64,000 bases of DNA from JALORV01 sp963724365. GTDB lineage: Bacteria; Pseudomonadota; Gammaproteobacteria; Burkholderiales; Burkholderiaceae_F. The stretch is from the NCBI GenBank assembly GCA_963724365.1, contig CAVRUR010000001.1, positions 124,001-188,000 on the forward strand, given 5' to 3'. The notes beneath the pieces were generated by a model. The model had not been told where the DNA came from, did not search any database, and saw only the letters and a list, made by a program, of their open reading frames with translations. Positions 1 through 8,446 of the stretch are shown piece by piece (position 1 is the stretch's first letter; each line of letters opens with the position of its first letter). A program made the position numbers and the translations under genes.

Positions 1-432
1 ATAGACCTCCCAGGAGGCGGCATCGCCTTGCCTGCGGCGGGCATCGATCGCGACCACGATGCATTGCGCGCCGTACCGGTTGCTTGCGGCCGCCACGAGT
101 TGCGGGTCCTGGACCGCCGCCGTGTTGATCGAGATCTTGTCGGCACCCGCGTTCAGCAGACGGCGGACATCCTCGACCCGGCGCACGCCCCCGCCCACCG
201 TGAGGGGAATGAAGACCTGCTCGGCGACCGCTTCGATCACGTGCAGGATGATGTCGCGCTGGTCGGAGCTCGCGGTGATGTCAAGGAACGTGAGTTCATC
301 CGCGCCCTCGCTGTCGTAGCGGCGCGCAATCTCGATCGGATCGCCGGCGTCGCGCAGACTGACGAAGTTGACGCCCTTGACCACGCGGCCGGCAGTCACG
401 TCGAGGCAGGGGATGATGCGCTTGGCCAGCAT
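1..432 (-). CDS. hisF: Imidazole glycerol phosphate synthase cyclase subunit HisF (partial, 3' end off window)
   Basis: HisF closes the imidazole ring using ammonia from HisH, giving IGP and AICAR in histidine synthesis. The reading frame starts with ATG at 432 and stays open for 144 codons to the window edge, so only the N-terminal half of the TIM barrel is seen. The start MLAKRIIPCLDV carries the catalytic Asp11, and VVAIDARR near the edge carries the second catalytic Asp (about residue 130). It is the last his gene, on the same strand as hisA, but separated from it by an opposite-strand gene. Confidence 0.95.
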   Translation of the reverse strand, partial: MLAKRIIPCLDVTAGRVVKGVNFVSLRDAGDPIEIARRYDSEGADELTFLDITASSDQRDIILHVIEAVAEQVFIPLTVGGGVRRVEDVRRLLNAGADKISINTAAVQDPQLVAAASNRYGAQCIVVAIDARRRQGDAASWEVY

Positions 433-631
433 GTCTTCGGATTCCAGCTGACGGACTCTAGCGCAACACGATGGCGACGCCCCGGAGGTGGCCCTGGCTC
501 GCGTTACACCCAGGGTTGCTCCGGGTGACCCGATCGCGGGGTTCCTCGGTCATCAGGGCACCCTGAAACTATCCTCAGGACCGCGCGTCAATGATGGACA
601 GAACACTTCGATCCTCTGCGGAGTCTCCTCG
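433..631. other. Divergent intergenic region between hisF and the thioredoxin-like gene
   Basis: About 200 bases lie between the hisF start and the GTG start of the plus-strand thioredoxin-like gene. I see no clear sigma70 -35/-10 pair in either direction. Any separate promoter for hisF would have to lie here or inside the thioredoxin-like gene. Confidence 0.4.
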
Positions 632-1642
632 GTGCAACGAGCCCTGCTGATACTGGCGGCAAGCTTCATTGCCGCTCTAAGTCCCGCGGTCGTGCACGCG
701 CAGCTCGCCTCGCCGCATGCGATCAGCATCCCGCGCTGGTTCGCCGAGACTTTCCTGGACTTCCGTGAGGACATCGCCGATGCGCGCCGGGACGGCAAGC
801 GCCTGATGGTCTACTTCGGGCAGGACGGGTGCCCCTACTGCAAACTGCTGATGCAGACGACGTTCGCCGAAACCCGCATCGTCGACAAGACACGGAAGAA
901 CTTCGTCCCGATCGCGCTCAACCTCTGGGGCGATCGCGAAGTGACCTGGGTTGACGGTCGCCGGATGTCTGAGAAGGATCTCGGACGTCTTCTGCAGGTG
1001 CAGTTCACGCCCACGCTGCTGTTCTTCGACGAAAAGGCAGGGGTCATCGTGCGCCTGAACGGCTATCAGCCACCGAACCGCATGGAGGCCGCGCTCGACT
1101 ACGTCGCCGGCCGGCTCGAGGCGAGGGAAACGCTCGCGGCGTACATGCAGCGGACCGTGAAGGACGCAGCCAGTCCGACCCTGCACGACGAACCGTTTTT
1201 CGCGCGCCCGCCATACGATCTCGCGCGTTCCGGTGGCCGGCCGCTGCTGATCGTCTTCGAGCGCGCGCCCTGTGCCAGTTGTGACGAGCTGCACCGCGAG
1301 GGATTCCGGCGCAAGGAAGTGGTCGATCAGATTGCGCGCCTGGCCGTGGCGCGCTTCGATCCGGCCAGCCACGTCGAACTCACCGCGCCCGATGGTCGCC
1401 GCACGACGGCGTCGGCCTGGGCGCGCGAACTGCGCGTCACCTTTGCGCCGACACTGGTCTTCTTCGATCGCGGCGTCGAGGTGTTCCGGGTCGAGGCCTA
1501 CGTTCGGCCATTCCACCTTGCGACAGCGCTTGAATACGTGACGACCGGCGCGTACCGATCGGAGCCGAGCTTCCAACGCTTCGTGCAGGCACGCGCGGAC
1601 CGGTTGCGGGCCCGCGGCGAAGACGTCGATATCTGGAAGTAA
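632..1642 (+). CDS. Secreted protein with two thioredoxin-like domains
   Basis: The product is about 336 residues from a GTG start preceded by GGAGT. It begins with a signal peptide (hydrophobic core about 4-20, cleavage near VHA-Q), so it should act in the periplasm. Two thioredoxin folds follow: the first has CPYC at residues 67-70 and an FTPTLLFF cis-proline loop, the second has CASC at 214-217 and FAPTLVFF. This resembles SoxW/thioredoxin_7-type thiol reductases, but substrate and direction of redox are not predictable. An upstream extension to 488 is open but would place the signal peptide internally. It is on the opposite strand to its his neighbours. Confidence 0.8.
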   Translation: MQRALLILAASFIAALSPAVVHAQLASPHAISIPRWFAETFLDFREDIADARRDGKRLMVYFGQDGCPYCKLLMQTTFAETRIVDKTRKNFVPIALNLWGDREVTWVDGRRMSEKDLGRLLQVQFTPTLLFFDEKAGVIVRLNGYQPPNRMEAALDYVAGRLEARETLAAYMQRTVKDAASPTLHDEPFFARPPYDLARSGGRPLLIVFERAPCASCDELHREGFRRKEVVDQIARLAVARFDPASHVELTAPDGRRTTASAWARELRVTFAPTLVFFDRGVEVFRVEAYVRPFHLATALEYVTTGAYRSEPSFQRFVQARADRLRARGEDVDIWK

Positions 1643-1648
1643 AGCGGC

Positions 1649-2401
1649 CTACCCGGACTCGCCGGCGAGTTCGTCGGCACGTTCCTGGGCGCGCTTGAAG
1701 TCGATCGCGCCTTCGTAGAGCGAGCGACCGAGGATCGCACCGGTGACACCGTCAGTCTCAACGGCACACAGGGCCTCGATATCTTCCATGCGTGCTACGC
1801 CGCCACTGGCAATCACCGGGATCTTTACGTGGCGCGCCAGCTCGACCGTGGCTTCGAGGTTGACGCCGGTCATCATGCCGTCGCGCCCGATATCGGTGTA
1901 CAGGATCGCCTCGACCCCGTAGTCCTCGAACTTCTTCGCGAGATCGTTGACGTCGTGACCGGTGAGCTTGCTCCAGCCGTCGGTGGCGACCTTGCCTCCC
2001 CTGGCATCGAGCGCCACGATGACATGTCCCGCAAACGCGCTGCAGGCGTCATGCAGGAACCCCGGATTCTTGACGGCGGCCGTGCCGATCACCACAAAGC
2101 TCACGCCGTCATCGATATAGCGCTCGATCGTGTCGAGATCGCGGATACCGCCGCCCAGCTGGATCGGTAGGTCATCGCCCACGGCCTTCACCATCTTGCG
2201 GATCACCGCCTCGTTGACCGGCCGACCGGAGCGCGCTGCATTCAGGTCGACGATATGCAGGCGGCGCGCGCCCTGAGCGCGCCAGTGATGCGCCATCGCC
2301 ACCGGGTCGTCCGAGAACACGGTGACGTTGTTGTTCAGGTCGCCCTGACGCAGGCGCACGCAATGCCCGTCCTTCAAGTCGATGGCAGGAATCAGCAGCA
2401 T
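1649..2401 (-). CDS. hisA: Phosphoribosylformimino-5-aminoimidazole carboxamide ribotide isomerase HisA
   Basis: HisA isomerises ProFAR to PRFAR in histidine synthesis. The 250-residue TIM-barrel protein has full family length. AIDLKDG holds catalytic Asp8, VALDARGG the second catalytic Asp near residue 130, and QLGGGIRD and IASGGVA are phosphate-binding loops. It lies 90 bases downstream of hisH on the same strand. Its 3' end converges on the thioredoxin-like gene with only six bases between stop codons. No frameshift is seen, unlike hisB, hisC and hisD upstream. Confidence 0.97.
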   Translation of the reverse strand: MLLIPAIDLKDGHCVRLRQGDLNNNVTVFSDDPVAMAHHWRAQGARRLHIVDLNAARSGRPVNEAVIRKMVKAVGDDLPIQLGGGIRDLDTIERYIDDGVSFVVIGTAAVKNPGFLHDACSAFAGHVIVALDARGGKVATDGWSKLTGHDVNDLAKKFEDYGVEAILYTDIGRDGMMTGVNLEATVELARHVKIPVIASGGVARMEDIEALCAVETDGVTGAILGRSLYEGAIDFKRAQERADELAGESG

Positions 2402-2491
2402 TGCGATGGGCCCGGTCAGCGGGCAGTGTGCAGCACGAGGGGGGAGAGTTTGCAGTCCGGGACGGTACGGTCAGCGCGGCTCGGCGTTCAG

Positions 2492-3124
2492 TCAGGGTGC
2501 CCAGCGGCAGAAGTTCTCGTAGATTCGCAATCCGGCGGCGGCGCTTTTCTCGGGGTGAAACTGCGTGGCAAAAATATTATCCCGTGCCACCGCGCAGGTA
2601 AAGCGACCGCCATAGTCGGACCATCCGGCGGTCAGTCCGCGGTCGAGCGGCACCACGTAATAACTGTGCACGAAGTAGAACCAGCTGTCGTCGGCAACTC
2701 CGTCCCACAGCGGGTGGCTTTGGGTCTGGGTCACACGGTTCCAGCCCATGTGCGGCACCTTGAGCCGCGAACCATCCGCCGCAAGCATCGCATCATCGCG
2801 AAAACGGATGACCTCGCCGGGAAAGAGTCCGAGTCCGGGCGTGGCACCCTCCTCGCTGCGATCGAACAGCATCTGTTCGCCGATGCACACCGCCAGCAGG
2901 GGTCTGGACGTCGCCGCAGTGCGCACCGCGTCCTCGAGACCGGATTCGCGCAGGTAGCGCATGCAGTCCGGCATGGCGCCCTGGCCCGGAAAGACGACAC
3001 GGTCGGCCGCGCTGACGACGGCGGGATCGGAGGTGACACGAACCGTCGTCGTCGGAGCGACATGTTCGATCGCCTTCGCCACCGAGCGCAGGTTGCCCAT
3101 TCCATAGTCGATCACGGCAATCAT
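2492..3124 (-). CDS. hisH: Imidazole glycerol phosphate synthase glutaminase subunit HisH
   Basis: HisH hydrolyses glutamine and channels ammonia to HisF. The 210-residue class I amidotransferase has its nucleophile Cys80 in LAVCIGEQM and the His190/Glu192 pair in TQFHPEKS. The start MIAVIDYGMGNLRS is the usual one. A 45-base hairpin begins only three bases upstream of the ATG, and no good Shine-Dalgarno sequence is visible there, so translation may be coupled or controlled. Confidence 0.97.
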   Translation of the reverse strand: MIAVIDYGMGNLRSVAKAIEHVAPTTTVRVTSDPAVVSAADRVVFPGQGAMPDCMRYLRESGLEDAVRTAATSRPLLAVCIGEQMLFDRSEEGATPGLGLFPGEVIRFRDDAMLAADGSRLKVPHMGWNRVTQTQSHPLWDGVADDSWFYFVHSYYVVPLDRGLTAGWSDYGGRFTCAVARDNIFATQFHPEKSAAAGLRIYENFCRWAP

Positions 3125-3126
3125 TC

Positions 3127-3171
3127 GCTTTGCGTGTACGCGACGCTTCGCGTCGCACGTGCACGCAAAGC
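3127..3171 (-). repeat. Long hairpin abutting the hisH start codon
   Basis: Arms 3127-3140 and 3158-3171 pair over 14 positions (one would be G-U). Inside, 3141-3146 pairs with 3150-3155 around a three-base loop, leaving a two-base bulge. In the his transcript this gives a stem of about 20 base pairs with a GAA loop. Its lower strand covers the place where the hisH ribosome binding site should be. There is no U-tract, so it is not a typical intrinsic terminator. Confidence 0.75.
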
Positions 3172-3182
3172 GCTAGAGTGAG

Positions 3183-3216
3183 AGGGCGCGCTCCGGAGCG
3201 GCCGCGCGCGCGCCCT
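3183..3216 (-). repeat. Second GC-rich hairpin in the hisB-hisH spacer
   Basis: AGGGCGCG at 3183-3190 is complementary to CGCGCCCT at 3209-3216. The interior holds the palindromes GCTCCGGAGC and GCGGCCGC. It lies 12 bases from the hisH-proximal hairpin, so the 124-base hisB-hisH spacer is almost wholly structured. Confidence 0.6.
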
Positions 3217-3248
3217 GTTCCAAATGCAAGGCAAAACCATCGTGGACC

Positions 3249-3855
3249 CTACAGGCTTCCCTTGGTCGACGGGATCACGCCACCGGCGCGGGGATCGGGC
3301 TCGACCGCCATGCGCAGCGCGCGGGCGAAGGCTTTAAAGACGGTTTCACACTGGTGGTGCGCGTTGTCGCCGCGCAGGTTGTCGACGTGCAGCGTAACCA
3401 GCGCGTGATTCGACGAAGCCCTGGAAGAATTCGTGCGTCAGGTCGACGTCGAACTCGCCGATCATCGCCCGCTTGAACGGCACGTTCCACACAAGACCCG
3501 GCCGGCCGGACAGGTCGATCACGACGCGCGACAGCGCCTCGTCGAGGGGCACGTAGGCGTGGCCATAGCGCCGCACCCCGGCCTTGTCGCCGATCGCCTG
3601 CGCGAACGCCTGGCCGAACGTGATGCCGATGTCTTCGACCGTGTGATGCCCGTCGATGTGCAGGTCTCCGCGCGCATCGACGACGAGGTCAAGCATGCCG
3701 TGGCGCGCGATCTGGTCCAGCATGTGATCGAAGAATCCGACGCCGGAGGCGACCTGGCATTTGCCGCTGCCGTCGAGGTCGAGCTCGACGCGAATCTGGG
3801 TTTCCTTCGTATTGCGCTCCACCGCAACGCGGCGGGGTGAGACTCGAGCAGTCAT
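3249..3855 (-). pseudogene. hisB: Imidazoleglycerol-phosphate dehydratase HisB, one frameshift near the end
   Basis: HisB dehydrates imidazoleglycerol phosphate. From ATG 3855 the frame reads MTARVSPRRVAVERNTKETQ onward with GVGFFDHMLDQIARH and DLHIDGHHTVEDIGI, the metal-binding His-rich motifs. The family's second half follows until HEFFQGFV; there one extra base (near 3409) shifts the frame. The rest (TLHVDNLRGDNAHHQ ... GGVIPSTKGSL, stop 3249) continues in the next frame. Repairing one base gives a full-length monofunctional HisB of about 201 residues, so a sequencing error is the simplest reading. It follows hisC directly. Confidence 0.85.
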
Positions 3856-4953
3856 CGTCGAGCTTTCCATGGCGGCCTGCAGCCCGTGCAGGAACGCGTC
3901 GTTTTCCACGGCGGTGCCGATCGTCGTACGCAGGCAGCCCGGCGAGCAGCGGATGCATCTTCGAGCACATTCTTGATCAGTATGCCGCGCTCCTTGAGTC
4001 CGTCGAACACCCGGTCGGGCGTCACCCGCCCGGAACAACAGGAAGTTCGCCGCCGACGGAAACACCGTGATGCCCCGCAGGCCGGCAAGCGCCACGGCCA
4101 CGCGCGAGCGCTCGGCACGCAGCATGACGGCCTGCGATTCGAGCGTGGCCAGGTGCTCGAGCAGGAAGTCCGCCGTAGCCAGCGTCAGGACATTGACGTT
4201 GTAGGGCGGGCGCAGCTTGTCGAATTCCGTGATCCACTCCGGATCGCCGGCCAGGTAGCCGAGTCGGATGCCGGCCAGCCCCAGCTTGGACAGCGTGCGC
4301 AGCACCACCAGGTTGGGCCAGCTGCGCAACTGCGGCATCCAGGTGTCCTGCGCGAACGGCAGGTAGGCCTCGTCGATGACGACCAGCCCCGGCGCCGCGC
4401 GCAGGATCGCCTCGACGCCGTTGCGGTCGAACAGGTTGCCGGTCGGATTGTTTGGATAGGCGATGAAGATCACGGCCGGCCGGTGCTCCGCGATCGCCGC
4501 CAGCACGGCGTTCGTGTCGAGCGTGAAATCGGCACGCAACGGCACGCCGACGAAGCGACACCCGTCGAAGACGGGTCGACATCTCGTACATCGAGAAGCT
4601 CGGCCATGGCGACATGATGGTCGCTCCCGGGCGCGCGCAGGCCTGGATCACCAGGTGGATCAGTTCGTCGGAGCCGTTGCCCAGCATCAGCCGCGCACCG
4701 AGCGGCAGACCCATCGCCTTGCCGAGCCGCTCCTTGAAACCGCGCGGATCGGACAGCGGATAGCGATTCAGCGGCTGCTGCGGCCAGCCGCTCACCCAGT
4801 TCTCGCTGCAGCGGTTCGGGCAGCGTGTAGCGGGTTCTCCATCGCGTCGAGCTTGATGAAACCGACCGCGCTCGGCACCGCATAGGCCTCGAGCGCGCGC
4901 ACGTCATCGCGCATGACCGCGAGGTTCGGGCGCTTGCCGATGCGCGCGTTCAT
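3852..4953 (-). pseudogene. hisC: Histidinol-phosphate aminotransferase HisC, multiple frameshifts
   Basis: HisC is the PLP enzyme that transaminates imidazole acetol phosphate. It starts with ATG at 4953 overlapping the hisD stop (ATGA). Family sequence runs across three frames: ALEAYAVPSAVGFIKLDAMENP, then YTLPEPLQRELGERL, then NRYPLSDPRGFKERLGKAMG, then FIAYPNNPTGNLFDR and LRTLSKLGLAGIRLGYLAGD (the PLP lysine region), then the C-terminal part. I place breaks near 4833, 4780, 4575, 4020, 3972 and 3944, and every one is a net one-base insertion. The last stretch is in frame with hisB. A TGA at 3854-3852 overlapping the hisB ATG is the probable true stop. Confidence 0.8.
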
Positions 4954-6278
4954 CGCGTCTTCCCGGCGCGGTCCAGGCGCAGTTCGGCGGACAGCGCGTG
5001 CGCCGTCAGGTGCTCGCCACGCGCGAGCACCGAGGCGATCGGACCGAGACGCTGCGCGCCGGCCGCCGACACGTTGATCAGGTTCGACCGCTTGACGAAG
5101 TCGTACACGCCGAGCGGCGAGGAGAAGCGGGCGGTGCGGACTGTGGGCAGCACGTGGTTCGGCCCGGCGCAGTAGTCACCGAGCGATTCGGAGGAATAGT
5201 GCCCGACAAAGATCGCGCCGGCATGCCGGATCTTCGGCAGCAGCGCCTCGGATCCGACGTCACGATCTCCATGTGCTCGGGCGCGACGCGGTTGCACAGC
5301 GCAACGGCTTCGTCGAGATCGCGCGTCGTGGACCAGCGCGCCACGGTTGGCGAGCGACGCCGCGATGATCTCGCGTCGCGGCTGGCCCGGCAGCAGGCGC
5401 TCGATCGACGCCGCCACCGCGGCGATCAAGTCCGGCGTCCGGGCTCAGCAGCAGCGCCTGCGCCAGTTCGTCGTGCTCGGCCTGCGAGAACAGGTCCATC
5501 GCGATCCAGTCCGGATTGGCGTCGCCGTCGGCAATCACCAGGATCTCGGTCGGCCCGGCGATCATGTCGATGCCGACCGTGCCGAACACGCGCCGCTTGG
5601 CGGCCGCGACATAGGCATTGCCGGGTCCGACGATCTTGTCGACCGCCGGCACGGTCGCCGTGCCGTAGGCGAGCGCTGCCACCGCCTGCGCGCCGCCGAT
5701 CGCAAAGGCGCGCGAGACACCGCCCAGGTAGGCCGCCGCCAGCACCAGCGCGTTGCGCTCGCCGTCCGGCGTCGGCACCACCATCGTCAGCCGCTCGACG
5801 CCGGCGACATGGGCCGGAATCGAGTTCATCAGCACCGACGACGGATACGCCGCCTTGCCGCCCGGCACGTACAGACCGACGCTGTCGAGCGGCGTGATGC
5901 GCTGGCCGGTGACCGTGCCGTCGGCTTCCGCGGTGGTCCAGTCGCCCTGCATCAGCCGCGCGTGCTGCTCGCGATGAAAGGCGCGGATGCGGTCGGCCGC
6001 CGCCTGCAACGCATCGCGCTGTTCGGCAGGCAGGTCCTCGAAGGCCGCGCGCATCTGCCTCCTGCGGGATCTCCAGGTCAGCGACGCTGGCGCGCCGTCA
6101 TGCGGTCGAAACGGTTGGTGTACTCGAGCAGCGCCGCGTCGCCGCGCGCGCGCACGTCGTCGACGATCGCGTCCGCCGCCCGCTCGATCGCCTTGTCGAT
6201 CGCGCTGTCGGCAGCGACCAGTCGGCCGAATTCCGCCTCGAACCCGGGCTCGCGCGTACTGAGCATGCGCAGCTTCAT
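4950..6278 (-). pseudogene. hisD: Histidinol dehydrogenase HisD, multiple frameshifts
   Basis: HisD oxidises histidinol to histidine in two NAD-dependent steps with a zinc site. The start MKLRMLSTREPGFEAEF is at 6278. Conserved pieces are GLYVPGGKAAYPSSVLMN, DKIVGPGNAYVAAAKR, MIAGPTEILVIAD, DLFSQAEHDE and, in other frames, DLDEAVALCNRVAPEHMEI and GAIFVGHYSSESLGDYCAGP. Breaks lie near 6083, 6062, 5436 and 5320 (insertions) and near 5250 (apparent deletion). All pieces are in the right order and cover the family length, so the gene looks recently or artificially broken. Its stop overlaps the hisC start. Confidence 0.82.
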
Positions 6279-6379
6279 TGCGGGCTCATCGCTGTCTAAT
6301 CGCATGCGCATCGCAAGCTCATCGCCGGACGGCCGCCTCGATGCGAGCGATCAGCGGCGCCAGTTCGGAGCGCCGGGTC

Positions 6380-6970
6380 TTAGTACGCCGACTGGTTGAC
6401 GATCAGCCGCGACGAGATCGCCGCGACTTCCTCGACTTCGACGAGGTTGTTCGCGCGCAGCGTCCCGCCCGACGACACCAGGTCGACGATCGCATCGGCC
6501 AGGCCCGCCAGCGGCGCCAGTTCCATCGAGCCGTACAGCTTGATCAGGTCGACGTGCACGCCCTTGGCCGCGAAGTGCTCGCGCGCGGTCTGCACGTACT
6601 TCGTTGCCACGCGCAGCCGCGCGCCGCGCCGGACGGCATTGGCATAGTCGAATCCGGCCGGCACCGCGACACAGAGGCGGCACCGCGCGATATCGAGATC
6701 GAGCGGCTGGTACAGGCCGAGATCGCCCCACTGCGCACTGTGCTCGAGCAGGACGTCCTTGCCCGCCACACCGAGTTCCGCCGCGCCGTACTGCACATAG
6801 GTAGGAACGTCCGAGGCCCGTACGACCACCAGGCGCAGTCCGGGATCCCGTGTGCCGATGATCAGCTTGCGCGAGGTCTCGGGATCTTCGAGCGGTGCAA
6901 TGCCCGCCGCGGCCAGCAGCGGCTGCGACTCGTCGAAGATCCGTCCCTTGGAAAGCGCCAGTGTGATCAC
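6380..6970 (-). CDS. hisG: ATP phosphoribosyltransferase catalytic subunit HisG (short form; last residues frameshifted)
   Basis: HisG joins ATP and PRPP in the first, committed step of histidine synthesis. The GTG start gives MITLALSKGRIFDESQPLL; VKTLYGSMELAPL-like and DLVSSGGTLRANNLVE segments mark the PRPP site. The open frame ends at residue 196. One extra base near 6379 hides the natural tail KTRRSELAPLIARIEAAVRR, which ends at a TGA at 6319. The protein lacks the regulatory C-terminal domain, so it is the short form, which in known cases needs HisZ for activity and feedback. No hisZ is in the window. It starts 17 bases after murA. Confidence 0.9.
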   Translation of the reverse strand: MITLALSKGRIFDESQPLLAAAGIAPLEDPETSRKLIIGTRDPGLRLVVVRASDVPTYVQYGAAELGVAGKDVLLEHSAQWGDLGLYQPLDLDIARCRLCVAVPAGFDYANAVRRGARLRVATKYVQTAREHFAAKGVHVDLIKLYGSMELAPLAGLADAIVDLVSSGGTLRANNLVEVEEVAAISSRLIVNQSAY

Positions 6971-6987
6971 GTCGGTCCGTACGCTCG

Positions 6988-8238
6988 CTATTTCACGCGC
7001 TCGATGCGGGCACCCACCTGTGCCAGCTTGACTTCCATGGCTTCGTAGCCACGATCCAGATGGTAAATGCGATCGATCAGCGTCTCGCCCTGTGCCACCA
7101 GGCCCGCGACCACCAGGCTGGCCGACGCACGCAGGTCGGTGGCCATCACCGGAGCGCCGGCCAGGTGATCAATGCCCTGCACGACTGCCGTGCTGCCCTC
7201 GATCGCAATGTTCGCTCCCAGCCGCTGCAGTTCCTGAATGTGCATGAACCGGTTCTCGAAGATCGTCTCGGTAATGCGACCGACGCCGTCCGCAATGCAG
7301 TCGAGCGCCATGAACTGGGCCTGCATGTCGGTTGGAAACGCGGGATATGGCGCCGTGCGCAGGCTGACCGCGCGCGGCCGTCCTTTCATCCTCACCCGGA
7401 TTGCATCGGCCGCGCACTCGACGCCGGCGCCGGCTTCGCGCAGCTTGTCGAGCACGGCGTCGAGGGTCGCGGGGGCCGCGCCACGCAGCAGCACGTCACC
7501 ACCGGCTGCCGCGACGGCGCACAGGAAGGTGCCGGTCTCGATGCGGTCGGGCATCACGCGGTGCCGCGCTCCGTGCAGACGCTCGACACCCTGCACGACG
7601 ATGCGGTCAGTGCCGGCGCCGTGGATGCGCGCGCCCATCGCGACTAGCGCAGTTGCCAGGTCACCCACCTCGGGCTCGCGCGCGGCGTTCTCGATCACGG
7701 TCTCACCGTCGGCAAGCGTGGCCGCCATCATCAGGTTCTCGGTCCCGGTGACGGTCACCATGTCGGTGACGATGCGGGTGCCCTTGAGCCGCGTCGCCTC
7801 GGCGATCAGGTAGCCGCCCTCGATATGGATGCTCGCACCCATCAGTTCGAGGCCCTTGATGTGCTGATCGACCGGACGGGCGCCGATCGCGCAGCCGCCG
7901 GGCAGGCTCACCCGTGCACGGCCGAAGCGCGCCACCAGCGGCCCCAGCACCAGGATCGCCGCTCGCATCGTCTTGACCAGTTCGTACGGTGCTTCGGGAT
8001 GCGTGACCCCCGCAGCGCCGAGGCGCACGGTGCCACCATCGCGCTCAGCCACAACTCCCATCTGCCGCAGCAGCTTCAGCGCCGTCGAGACGTCCTGCAA
8101 CTGGGGCACGTTGTCGACGATCAGGTCGTCGGCGGTCAGCAGGCCGGCGCACAGGATCGGCAGTGCCGCGTTCTTCGCACCGGAAATCGGGATTTCACCC
8201 GCCAGCGACACGCCACCGCGGATCTTCAGCTTGTCCAT
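6988..8238 (-). CDS. murA: UDP-N-acetylglucosamine 1-carboxyvinyltransferase MurA
   Basis: MurA transfers enolpyruvate from PEP to UDP-GlcNAc, the first committed step of peptidoglycan synthesis. I choose ATG 8238 (MDKLKIRGGVSLAGEIPISG), giving 416 residues, the family length; the frame is open further upstream but without homology. SGAKNAALPIL holds the conserved Lys22, and GGCAIGARPVD has the PEP-binding Cys116 targeted by fosfomycin. It lies between a bolA-like gene and hisG, an arrangement common in Beta- and Gammaproteobacteria. Confidence 0.97.
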   Translation of the reverse strand: MDKLKIRGGVSLAGEIPISGAKNAALPILCAGLLTADDLIVDNVPQLQDVSTALKLLRQMGVVAERDGGTVRLGAAGVTHPEAPYELVKTMRAAILVLGPLVARFGRARVSLPGGCAIGARPVDQHIKGLELMGASIHIEGGYLIAEATRLKGTRIVTDMVTVTGTENLMMAATLADGETVIENAAREPEVGDLATALVAMGARIHGAGTDRIVVQGVERLHGARHRVMPDRIETGTFLCAVAAAGGDVLLRGAAPATLDAVLDKLREAGAGVECAADAIRVRMKGRPRAVSLRTAPYPAFPTDMQAQFMALDCIADGVGRITETIFENRFMHIQELQRLGANIAIEGSTAVVQGIDHLAGAPVMATDLRASASLVVAGLVAQGETLIDRIYHLDRGYEAMEVKLAQVGARIERVK

Positions 8239-8446
8239 GGGAGCGTCAGAAATTCCTGGCAGTGGGCGAAAAACGACCGGGCGCGTGATGCGCACCGGCC
8301 GATCGGCGATTCTGGCAACCGTTTCGAGCATGGCAGTCCTCCTGCGTCGGCATCCGCGGCTTGCGGACGGGACTGCAGCGTGGCTGCGGCGCTTGAAGCG
8401 GCGACGAACTGCCGGTGAAGGGCGGATGAAGTGCACACGGCCGGAT

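Noticed and set aside
3346..4545. Apparent HisC-HisB fusion in one open frame of 399 codons
   Set aside because: The frame contains a non-homologous stretch in the middle and is joined only because several one-base insertions bring hisC and hisB into the same frame. No such fusion is needed if the indels are corrected.
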